A stretch of 64,000 nt of DNA from JACJYC01 sp964558465 (GTDB lineage: Bacteria > Bacteroidota > Bacteroidia > Chitinophagales > Saprospiraceae): positions 1 to 64,000 of the forward strand of contig CAZLEF010000002.1 of the NCBI GenBank assembly GCA_964558465.1, read 5' to 3'. A model generated the notes under the pieces. The model did no database searches, had not been told where the DNA came from, and worked only from the letters and a program-made list of their open reading frames with translations. This document shows, one piece after another, positions 8,400 through 15,574 of the stretch. The position numbers and the translations under genes are program-made. The first letter of the stretch is position 1; each line of letters starts with the position of its first letter.

Positions 8400-8516
8400 A
8401 TGAAAGTAAAACCTTCGATCAAAAAGCGATCCGCTGACTGCAAGATCGTCAGAAGAAAGGGTAAGCTTTATATCATTAACAAGAAAAATCCAAAGTTCAA
8501 GCAGCGTCAGGGATGA
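8400..8516 (+). CDS. rpmJ: 50S ribosomal protein L36 (zinc-free form)
   Basis: A 38-residue gene with ATG at 8400 and TGA at 8514-8516. The protein begins MKVKPSIKKR and ends KFKQRQG, the L36 frame. Of the four zinc ligands of the C-plus form (CxxC, C, H) only one Cys (in ADCKIVRR) remains; the others are replaced by Ser, Asn and Phe, so this copy should not bind zinc. It sits between infA and rpsM as in most bacteria. Confidence 0.95.
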   Translation: MKVKPSIKKRSADCKIVRRKGKLYIINKKNPKFKQRQG

Positions 8517-8599
8517 TGCTGTCTGGAATAGGGGGCGGCCGCTGTCACGCAAAAAAGCTGGCAAGCCGCCGGATTGATCACACAAACTTTTTTTGAACA

Positions 8600-8977
8600 A
8601 TGGCTCGTATTGCTGGCATTGATTTACCCAGAAACAAGCGCGGCGTCGTCAGCTTGACCTATATCTTCGGCATCGGTTCTTCCTCTGCCCAGAAGATATT
8701 GGAAAAAGCCGGTATTGATGAAAATATCAAAGTGCAGGATTGGACGGATGAAAATGTCCGGGAGATCTCCAGGATCATTACTGCTGATTTTAAGGTCGAA
8801 GGTGAACTGCGCTCCGAAGTCCAACTCAGCATCAAACGTTTGATGGATATTGCCTGTTTGCGGGGGCTCCGGCACCGTAAAGGTTTACCCGTCAGAGGAC
8901 AAAGGACCCGTACGAACGCCCGTACCCGGAAAGGTAAGCGTAAGACAGTGGCCAACAAGAAAAAAGTGACCAAGTAA
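8600..8977 (+). CDS. rpsM: 30S ribosomal protein S13
   Basis: 125 residues starting MARIAGIDLPRNKRGVVSLT, with the helix-two-turn-helix region and the basic tail LRHRKGLPVRGQRTRTNART. S13 contacts P-site tRNA and forms bridges with the 50S subunit. The preceding 83 bases show no gene. Confidence 0.97.
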   Translation: MARIAGIDLPRNKRGVVSLTYIFGIGSSSAQKILEKAGIDENIKVQDWTDENVREISRIITADFKVEGELRSEVQLSIKRLMDIACLRGLRHRKGLPVRGQRTRTNARTRKGKRKTVANKKKVTK

Positions 8978-8996
8978 TCAAAATCTTTGATAAGCA

Positions 8997-9389
8997 ATGG
9001 CTAAGGCAAACGCTAAGAAAGCGAAAAAAAGAAATGTCAAGGTGGATTCGGAAGGATTCGCCTATATCCAGGCGACTTTCAACAATATCATCATAACGGT
9101 AACCAACAAACGCGGACAGGTTGTTTCATGGGCATCGGCCGGTAAAGCCGGGTTTAAAGGCTCCAAGAAAAATACGCCCTATGCTGCCCAGATAGCCGCA
9201 TCGGACGCTGCCAAAAATGCTTATGATGCCGGTATGCGGGCTGCTGAAGTCCTGGTGAAAGGCCCGGGCTCGGGTCGCGAAGCCGCTATCCGGGCTATCG
9301 ACGGGGCAGGTATCAAAGTATTGCGCATCCAGGATGTTACGCCCGTGCCGCACAATGGTTGCCGCCCGCCCAAACGCAGAAGGGTTTAA
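8997..9389 (+). CDS. rpsK: 30S ribosomal protein S11
   Basis: 130 residues with the S11 signature near the C-terminus (VTPVPHNGCRPPKRRRV) and the core ATFNNIIITVTNKRGQVVSW. S11 lies on the platform of the 30S subunit near the mRNA exit. It follows rpsM by 19 bases. Confidence 0.97.
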   Translation: MAKANAKKAKKRNVKVDSEGFAYIQATFNNIIITVTNKRGQVVSWASAGKAGFKGSKKNTPYAAQIAASDAAKNAYDAGMRAAEVLVKGPGSGREAAIRAIDGAGIKVLRIQDVTPVPHNGCRPPKRRRV

Positions 9390-9424
9390 TCAATTACTCA
9401 ACGGAATTAATTTAATATTTTACA

Positions 9425-10036
9425 ATGGCGAGATATACCGGACCCAAGACGAAGAAATCGAGAGCATTCGGTGAATCGATCTTTGGGTATGACAGATCGT
9501 TTGAAAAAAGAAAATATCCTCCGGGTCAACACGGCAACGGGAAAAAACGCCGTCAGCGGTCTGATTATGCGTTGCAGTTGATGGAAAAACAAAAGGCCAA
9601 GTACACTTACGGTGTGCTTGAACGCCAGTTCCGTAACGTTTTTGAGAAGGCTTCCCACAAAAAGGGGGTTACGGGTACGGTATTGCTGCAATTCCTCGAA
9701 GCACGCCTCGACAATGTAGTTTTCCGGCTGGGCATTTCTCCGACTCGTCGCGGCGCCAGGCAATTGGTTTCGCACAAGCATGTCCTGGTCAACGGGGTCA
9801 TTTCAAATGTGCCTTCCATGCAATTGCGCCCTGGCGACAAAATTACCATACGCGGCAAATCACAAGGCTTGAAAATGGTTCGCGAGCAAGCCGGAAGCAA
9901 ATCGGATGTACGCAAGTTTCCCTGGCTTGAATTTAACCCGGATAAAATGGAAGGCATGTTTGTTGCCTATCCGGAACGCGAGCAAATACCGGAAAAGATC
10001 AACGAGTTGTTGATCGTCGAATTGTATTCGAAGTAA
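9425..10036 (+). CDS. rpsD: 30S ribosomal protein S4 (zinc-free form)
   Basis: 203 residues with the S4 N-domain followed by the S4 RNA-binding domain (about residues 93-155; ARLDNVVFRLGISPTRRGAR). The N-terminal Cys cluster of zinc-binding S4 is absent. S4 nucleates 30S assembly and in E. coli represses the alpha operon. Confidence 0.97.
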   Translation: MARYTGPKTKKSRAFGESIFGYDRSFEKRKYPPGQHGNGKKRRQRSDYALQLMEKQKAKYTYGVLERQFRNVFEKASHKKGVTGTVLLQFLEARLDNVVFRLGISPTRRGARQLVSHKHVLVNGVISNVPSMQLRPGDKITIRGKSQGLKMVREQAGSKSDVRKFPWLEFNPDKMEGMFVAYPEREQIPEKINELLIVELYSK

Positions 10037-10043
10037 TCATCCT

Positions 10044-10062
10044 GGCGGGAAAGTTTCCCGCC
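10044..10062 (+). promoter_or_regulatory. Perfect hairpin between rpsD and rpoA
   Basis: GGCGGGAA, loop AGT, TTCCCGCC, with the inner A-T pair extending the stem to nine bases around one base. It lies 8 bases after the rpsD stop and 57 before rpoA. There is no T-run, so it is more likely an mRNA processing or stability element, or a leaky attenuator, than a terminator (inference). Confidence 0.6.
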
Positions 10063-10119
10063 GGCCTAGTTAAGAAGGGGATCCAGGAATTTTTTCCCGA
10101 TCAAAGTTTAAATCAGAAT

Positions 10120-11118
10120 ATGAGTATTCTAAATTTCCAGAAGCCCGACAAAATCGTCATGCAGAAGGCGAATGATTTTGAAGGGCTTTTCGAATTCAAA
10201 CCGCTGGAGCCGGGCTTCGGCCAAACCATCGGCAATTCCCTTCGCAGGGTGTTGCTCTCTTCGCTGGAAGGATATGCCATCACGGCAGTCCGGATCGCCG
10301 GGGTCGACCACGAATTCGCCACCATCCGCGGCGTTGTGGAAGACGTTGTCGATATCATCCTCAACCTCAAACAGGTAAGGCTGAAACCGGTCATCTCCGA
10401 TGAAAACTTCACCAGCGAAAAAATCTACCTGACCATCAATGGTAAGGAAGAGTTTAAAGCCGGGTTGATCGAAGAGTCGACCAACGTATTCAAGGTCATG
10501 AATCCCGACTTGCTCCTTTGCACCATGGAACCTTTTGTGAACCTGGAAATGGAACTGACGGTCTCCAAAGGCCGCGGCTACATTCCCGCCGATGAAAACC
10601 TGCCGAAAGACGCCCCCATCGGGGTTATTCCGGTGGACGCTATCTATACGCCGATCAAAAACGTTTCTTACAAAATTGAGAATACGCGTGTAGGCCAACG
10701 AACAGACTATGAAAAACTGACCATCGAACTCAAAACGGACGGCACCATCCACCCGGATGAGGCCATCAAGGAGGCTTCCCGCATCCTGATCCAGCACCTG
10801 ATGCTGATCACGGACGAGAACATCACCTTCGACGAGATGGGGACCCGTGAAGATACGATCGTAGACGAGCATATCCTCCATATGCGGAAGTTGCTGAAAA
10901 CATCCCTGGAGGACCTTGACCTTTCGGTGCGCGCTTACAACTGCCTCAAGGCTGCCAAGATCAATACCCTGGCGGAACTGGTTCGCTACGATACGCATGA
11001 ACTTCTGAAATTCCGCAACTTCGGCAAGAAGTCGCTGGTGGAGATCGAAGAACTGCTGCAGGACAAAGGTCTGACGTTCGGCATGGATCTCTCCAAGTAT
11101 AAGCTGGAAGAGGATTAA
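10120..11118 (+). CDS. rpoA: DNA-directed RNA polymerase subunit alpha
   Basis: 332 residues. The N-terminal assembly domain (about 1-235) has the signature FGQTIGNSLRRVLLSSLEGYA, and the C-terminal DNA/activator-binding domain (about 250-332) has LSVRAYNCLKAAKINTLAELV. Alpha dimers start assembly of core RNA polymerase. It lies in the standard place after rpsD; the normally close rplQ is separated here by 357 bases of repeat DNA. Confidence 0.98.
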   Translation: MSILNFQKPDKIVMQKANDFEGLFEFKPLEPGFGQTIGNSLRRVLLSSLEGYAITAVRIAGVDHEFATIRGVVEDVVDIILNLKQVRLKPVISDENFTSEKIYLTINGKEEFKAGLIEESTNVFKVMNPDLLLCTMEPFVNLEMELTVSKGRGYIPADENLPKDAPIGVIPVDAIYTPIKNVSYKIENTRVGQRTDYEKLTIELKTDGTIHPDEAIKEASRILIQHLMLITDENITFDEMGTREDTIVDEHILHMRKLLKTSLEDLDLSVRAYNCLKAAKINTLAELVRYDTHELLKFRNFGKKSLVEIEELLQDKGLTFGMDLSKYKLEED

Positions 11119-11475
11119 TATTTATTTTGAGGAATCGAGGAATTGAAGAATCGAGGAATTGAGGAATTGAGGAAGTGCGTGCCACGCCACAGGTTTACCT
11201 GCCCCATAGGGGCATGGCGTGGCGGAATTGAAATCAATCCTTTAATTCTTCCATCTCTCTACAGTTATAAATTCCGCTTCGTTAAGCGGTCCGGGCAATC
11301 AGGGACGCCTTCGGCGTCCCGTTTGTTTAACCCGCAATTACGCCTATTCTTTCAGGCCGGCCTGGGGCCGGGTAGTACCTTCGACCTCCGGTCGGAGGGG
11401 AATCTTCCTCCGACCAGAGGTCGGAGGTACAAGGAATGCCCAACTGAACTGGCGTGTTGCACATGCGAAATTAAA
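11119..11475 (+). repeat. Repeat-filled spacer between rpoA and rplQ
   Basis: No gene is seen in these 357 bases. They hold imperfect tandem copies of GAGGAATTGA/GAGGAATCGA (about 11129-11174); a three-way-junction palindrome (outer stem 11181-11188 with 11216-11223, inner hairpins AGGT/ACCT and GCCCC/GGGGC); a hairpin GGGACGCC-TTC-GGCGTCCC (11302-11320); and a hairpin CCTCCGACC-AGA-GGTCGGAGG (11407-11427) followed by TAC. Related elements occur at 54349, 52113, 29524 and 49032. This is the kind of place where an intergenic repeat family has accumulated. Confidence 0.85.
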
Positions 11476-12096
11476 ATGAGACACGGAGACAAAGTCAATG
11501 CGCTTGGCCGGAAGTACGGCCACCGCAAAGCCTTGATGAAGAACCTGGCCATTGCCCTGATCCTTCACAAGCGCATTAACACCACGCTGGCCAAAGCCAA
11601 ATCGCTTCGCCAGTACATCGAACCGCTGGTCACCAAATCCCGCGAAAACACCACGCATTCCCGCCGCGTTGTATTCAGCAGCCTGCAAAACAAGGAAGCG
11701 ATCAAGGAACTGTTCAGTGTGATCGCTGAGCGGGTCGGCGACCGTCCGGGCGGGTATGTGCGCGTGATCAAAACCGGTTTCCGCCGGGGTGACTCTGCTG
11801 AAACGGCTATGATCGAATTTGTGGACTTCAACGAAGTGTACAACAGAGATCAGGAAGGCAAAGGCGGCAAAACCCGCCGTCGCCGCCGTCGCGGAGGCTC
11901 AGGAAGCGGAAGTCAAACGGCTGCTGCTGCTGCCGGCGCCGCTGCGACTGCGGCTGTTGCTACCGCAGCTACGGCTGAATCGACGCCTGCCATTGAAGAA
12001 CTCAACACCGGTGTTCCGGCCGAAGAAGAAGATACCAATACTGACGTTCCGGCCGAGGAGGAAGATACCAACGCCGACGTTCCGGTCGAGGAGTAG
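11476..12096 (+). CDS. rplQ: 50S ribosomal protein L17 with long C-terminal extension
   Basis: 206 residues from the ATG at 11476 (MRHGDKVNALGRKYGHRKAL, the canonical L17 start); a longer in-frame start at 11143 lies in repeat DNA and is rejected. Residues 1 to about 125 are a normal L17. The extension of about 80 residues has an Arg block (TRRRRRRGG), a Ser/Gly stretch, an Ala-rich run and three acidic repeats of the type VPAEEEDTNTD. Codon usage of the tail is repetitive, suggesting growth by slippage. L17 sits at the base of the 50S near the exit tunnel, so the tail may protrude from the ribosome (inference). Confidence 0.95.
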   Translation: MRHGDKVNALGRKYGHRKALMKNLAIALILHKRINTTLAKAKSLRQYIEPLVTKSRENTTHSRRVVFSSLQNKEAIKELFSVIAERVGDRPGGYVRVIKTGFRRGDSAETAMIEFVDFNEVYNRDQEGKGGKTRRRRRRGGSGSGSQTAAAAAGAAATAAVATAATAESTPAIEELNTGVPAEEEDTNTDVPAEEEDTNADVPVEE

Positions 12097-12151
12097 TCAT
12101 TATTCATACTGACCTTTTTTTCGCTTCGCGGCCGGGTCAGTAAAAAATATC

Positions 12152-12194
12152 AATATCCCCGGGGTCCGAATGGGCCCGGGGATATTCTGTTTTT
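12152..12194 (+). terminator. Rho-independent terminator of the ribosomal superoperon
   Basis: A 12-base stem AATATCCCCGGG (12152-12163) pairs with CCCGGGGATATT (12175-12186) and is followed by CTGTTTTTA. Just upstream, ACTGACC (from 12109) and GGTCAGT (to 12131) can form a second hairpin. It lies 56 bases after the rplQ stop and 24 before the next gene. Confidence 0.8.
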
Positions 12195-12217
12195 ATCCTA
12201 TTTTTACCTCCCAAAAA

Positions 12218-15200
12218 ATGCCCGCATTCCACACCCTCCGGGTTTCTGCAGCAGAAGCGCAATCCTGCGCTCTTGAAATTTTTGGCTTAAAGGCAATTGC
12301 CAAAGCCCTGCCCGGCGAAGTAGACTTTACCTACCACCTCCGCAGCGAAAGCGGGCGGGAATATATTCTCAAGATCAGTCGCCCGGATCTGGATCTGGTG
12401 AACTGGGAAATGCAGAACGCCGTGATGCTGCATCTCGCCGGTAAAAAAATCCCGCTGGAGTTGCCACAACCTTTGACCGATAAGACCGACAATCTGATTC
12501 CAAGGTTTCAGGACCCGGAAGGGCGTCTGCGGTATGCCAGGCTGCTCAGTTGGGTGCCAGGGGTGATCTGGGCCAACGCCAACCCGATCGTGGCCAAAAC
12601 CTTGCAGAGTCTGGGTGAAGCGCTGGGGTATATCAGCCGGGGGCTGGAAGATTTTGAACATCCGGCGACCCGGCGGTTCTATCGCTGGAACATTTCTGAA
12701 ATGCGCTGGATCAAAGACTACCAACAAAATCTGGCGACAGATGTGCAAAAAGATACGGTTGACTTTTTTATCCGGGGGTTTGAAGAAAAGGTGGTCCCGT
12801 TGATGCCTGAATTGCGGCAATCGGTGCATTACCACGACGCCAATGATCACAATATTTTGCTCAGGGCAGTAAAGGACGGCAGCCCGGCCACCTGGGTTTA
12901 TGAAGTGAGCGGGGTGATCGACTTCGGCGATACGATTGTTACCCATACGATCAACGAACTGGCCTGCGCCTGCGCATACGCCGTGATGGGCCGGAAAGAC
13001 CCCCTGGAGGCTGCCGCTGAGGCCCTGAAGGGTTTTCACCGTGTTTATCCCTTGCTGGAAAAGGAAGTAGAGGTGCTGTATTATATGATCGCGGCGCGGC
13101 TGGCAATCAGCGTGACCACTTCTGCTATCAACAAACAAAAAGAACCGGACAACCAATACCTGCTCATCAGCGAGGCGCCGGCATGGGAACTGTTGGCGCA
13201 ATGGCGGCAAATACCACCTGCCCTGGCGCATTATACCTTCCGGGAAGCCTGCGGGTGGGAGCCTTGTCCGAAGGCGAAAGCATTCCGGGAATGGGTCGCG
13301 ATCGGATCGGTTATAACCGATCCGATCGTTATAACCGATCCGATCGCGATGGACCTCAGCGCCGGCAGCCTAGACCTTGGCCATAACACCCGGTTTGACG
13401 AGATCGGCGCTTTCCACCGTACGATCGATGAATTGAGGCAAGGCAAAACGGGTATCGGCGGATACGGGGAAGTTCGACCCTTTTATACCACGGACGCCTA
13501 CACGGTGCAGGGTGATACCGGGCCGGTTTGGCGCACCGTTCATCTGGGGACGGATATCTGGACGGATGCCGGAACCCCGGTTCTGAGCCCCCTGGATGGC
13601 GAAGTATGCTGCCTCCAAAATAATGCGGGCGAAAGAAATTACGGTCCGACGATCATTTTGAAACACCAACCGGACGGCGGCCCCGAATTTTATACACTGT
13701 ACGGACATTTGTCGCTGGATTCATTAACCGGTTTGACCGCAGGCCAGAAAGTCCATAAAGGTCAGGTGATCGCAACCGTTGGCCCTGCGCCGGAAAATGG
13801 AAACTGGCCGCCCCATCTGCATTTTCAGATCATCCTGGACCTGCTCGGCCAAACCGGAGATTTTCCAGGCGTAGCTTTCCCGGAGAAAAAACGGATCTGG
13901 CTCAGCCTTTGTCCGGACCCCGGCCTTATGCTCGGGTTACAAAGGAAAAATTTCGTTTTGGAAGAGAGCGACGCTTTGGATGAATTGGCTGAATTCCGGA
14001 AAAACCACCTGGGCAAGAGCCTGAGTTTGTCGTATGACCGCCCGTTGCACATGGTCAGAGGGTATATGCAATACTTGTACGACGAGACCGGACGGCGATA
14101 TCTGGATACGGTGAACAATGTGCCTCATGTGGGCCACCAGCACCCCAGGGTAGTGCGCGCCTTGCAGCGCCAGGCAGCTTTGTTGAACACCAATACCCGC
14201 TACCTGCACAGGGAGATCGTGCGGTTTGCGGAGGAATTGCTGGAATTTTTCCCCAAAGAACTTTGTGTGGTCCATTTTGTCAATTCCGGCAGCGAAGCGA
14301 ATGAATTGGCGCTGCGGATGGCGCGTAATTTTACCGGGCAGAAGGACATGATCGTGTTGGAATCCGGTTACCACGGGAATACCAACGCATGTGTGGAACA
14401 CAGTTCCTATAAATTTGACGGGAAAGGAGGGAAAGGCGCCCCGGATTTTGTCCATGTGGCACCGATGCCGGATGGTTTCCGGGGAAAATACAGGGGGAAT
14501 TCCGAAGCCGTGGGCGGTTTGTATGCGGATGAAGTCCGGGATCTGATCCGGGAAGTGCAGGGCCGGGGTAAAAAAATTGCCGGATTTTTAGGCGAAACGA
14601 TCCTCAGTTGCGGCGGCCAGATTGCACCCCCGCCTTCTTATTTAAAAAAAGTTTACGCGTATGTGCGCGCGGCAGGGGGCCTATGCATTGCGGATGAGGT
14701 ACAAACCGGATTCGGCAGGGTGGGGGACGCCTTCTGGGCGCACGAATTACAGGGCGTCACGCCGGATATTGTAACCCTGGGCAAACCCATCGGGAACGGT
14801 CATCCGTTGGGGGCGGTGGTATGCACCCGACCTGTTGCGGAAGCGTTTGCCAACGGGATGGAATATTTCAATACCTTCGGCGGCAACCCCGTGTCCTGTG
14901 CGGTCGGCCGGGAGGTGCTCCATGTTATCCGCGATGAACAATTGCATCATCATGCAGCCAAAATGGGAACCTATCTGACGCAAGGGCTCCATGAACTGGC
15001 GGATAAACATCCACTTATCCGGGAGGTCCGGGGGCATGGCTTCTTTTTGGGCGTTGAATTGAACCGCGATCCGGCGACCCTTGAACCGGCCACAGCCGAA
15101 ACCACCTATCTGGTAAACCGGATGCGGGAACACGGCATTCTGATGAGCCAGGACGGGCCCGACAACAACGTCCTGAAGATCAAACCGCCCATGTGTTTTA

Positions 15201-15301
15201 ACCGGGAAAACGCGGATTTTTTGCTGGAAACCCTGGATAAAATACTGGGTGAGGATTTTATGAAGCCGGTTTCAAAAAAACGGGACAACCTCACGTTTTG
15301 A
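12218..15301 (+). CDS. Kinase / M23 peptidase-like / class III aminotransferase-fold fusion protein
   Basis: 1027 residues from the ATG at 12218 (a start at 12170 lies inside the terminator). Domain 1 (about 1-350) is an aminoglycoside-phosphotransferase-type kinase with catalytic loop HDANDHN near residue 205 and IDFGD near 234. Domain 2 (about 400-580) resembles LytM/M23 peptidases, with HLGTD near 441 and HLHF near 533. Domain 3 (about 600-1020) is a fold-type I PLP enzyme with NSGSEANELALRMAR, DEVQTGFGR and the PLP-lysine region LGKPIGNGHPLGAVV. Vertebrate hydroxylysine kinase and phosphohydroxylysine phospho-lyase are homologues of the outer domains, so phosphorylation and elimination of an amino alcohol is a reasonable guess. 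Between domains 1 and 2 a palindromic repeat is inserted in frame (13297-13348). No signal peptide is seen. Confidence 0.85.
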   Translation: MPAFHTLRVSAAEAQSCALEIFGLKAIAKALPGEVDFTYHLRSESGREYILKISRPDLDLVNWEMQNAVMLHLAGKKIPLELPQPLTDKTDNLIPRFQDPEGRLRYARLLSWVPGVIWANANPIVAKTLQSLGEALGYISRGLEDFEHPATRRFYRWNISEMRWIKDYQQNLATDVQKDTVDFFIRGFEEKVVPLMPELRQSVHYHDANDHNILLRAVKDGSPATWVYEVSGVIDFGDTIVTHTINELACACAYAVMGRKDPLEAAAEALKGFHRVYPLLEKEVEVLYYMIAARLAISVTTSAINKQKEPDNQYLLISEAPAWELLAQWRQIPPALAHYTFREACGWEPCPKAKAFREWVAIGSVITDPIVITDPIAMDLSAGSLDLGHNTRFDEIGAFHRTIDELRQGKTGIGGYGEVRPFYTTDAYTVQGDTGPVWRTVHLGTDIWTDAGTPVLSPLDGEVCCLQNNAGERNYGPTIILKHQPDGGPEFYTLYGHLSLDSLTGLTAGQKVHKGQVIATVGPAPENGNWPPHLHFQIILDLLGQTGDFPGVAFPEKKRIWLSLCPDPGLMLGLQRKNFVLEESDALDELAEFRKNHLGKSLSLSYDRPLHMVRGYMQYLYDETGRRYLDTVNNVPHVGHQHPRVVRALQRQAALLNTNTRYLHREIVRFAEELLEFFPKELCVVHFVNSGSEANELALRMARNFTGQKDMIVLESGYHGNTNACVEHSSYKFDGKGGKGAPDFVHVAPMPDGFRGKYRGNSEAVGGLYADEVRDLIREVQGRGKKIAGFLGETILSCGGQIAPPPSYLKKVYAYVRAAGGLCIADEVQTGFGRVGDAFWAHELQGVTPDIVTLGKPIGNGHPLGAVVCTRPVAEAFANGMEYFNTFGGNPVSCAVGREVLHVIRDEQLHHHAAKMGTYLTQGLHELADKHPLIREVRGHGFFLGVELNRDPATLEPATAETTYLVNRMREHGILMSQDGPDNNVLKIKPPMCFNRENADFLLETLDKILGEDFMKPVSKKRDNLTF
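13297..13348 (+). repeat. In-frame palindromic repeat inside the fusion gene
   Basis: 13299-13328 is a perfect 30-base palindrome centred on GGTTATAACC, and its right part (TTATAACCGATCCGATCG) is repeated directly at 13329-13346. The outer CGCGATCGGATCGG and CCGATCCGATCGCG arms close the element. It adds a peptide with two ITDPI units between the kinase and M23 domains without breaking the frame. It looks like an inserted REP-type element tolerated in a linker. Confidence 0.8.
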
Positions 15302-15356
15302 GTGGAGGTGGATGAGGGATCCGGATTGGTGTAAAAAGTTAAAGCGTTAGTGGTTC

Positions 15357-15551
15357 GACAGTTGTCAATGCGAATCAAGGGTTCAATGCTGGTCAATATG
15401 GTTCATTTTGGTTTATTGTGGTTCATTGTTGTTGGGCGCCGATAAACTACAACGAACCATGCAAATCAAGGGTTCAATATAGTTCATTTTGGTTAACGTC
15501 CGTCAACGATAATAAACCATCTTGAACTATTGATTCGCATTGCCAACTGTC
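15357..15551. repeat. ~195-bp element with terminal inverted repeats between convergent genes
   Basis: The 21 bases at 15357-15377 (GACAGTTG...GCGAATCA) are the reverse complement of 15531-15551 with one mismatch. Inside are many GGTTCAAT/GGTTCATT-type units in both orientations, so most of the element can fold on itself. Bases 15410-15436 match 63011-63037 with two differences. It contains no gene. It could be a MITE-like or palindromic intergenic element; it also separates the aminotransferase fusion gene from the convergent susD. Confidence 0.7.
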
Positions 15552-15574
15552 AAACTGCCATCGCTCATCAGGTA

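Noticed and set aside
11181..11223. tRNA-like fold between rpoA and rplQ
   Set aside because: The three stems resemble part of a cloverleaf, but at about 43 bases it is too short, has no T-arm sequence or CCA-adjacent acceptor, and recurs at 54349 as a repeat.
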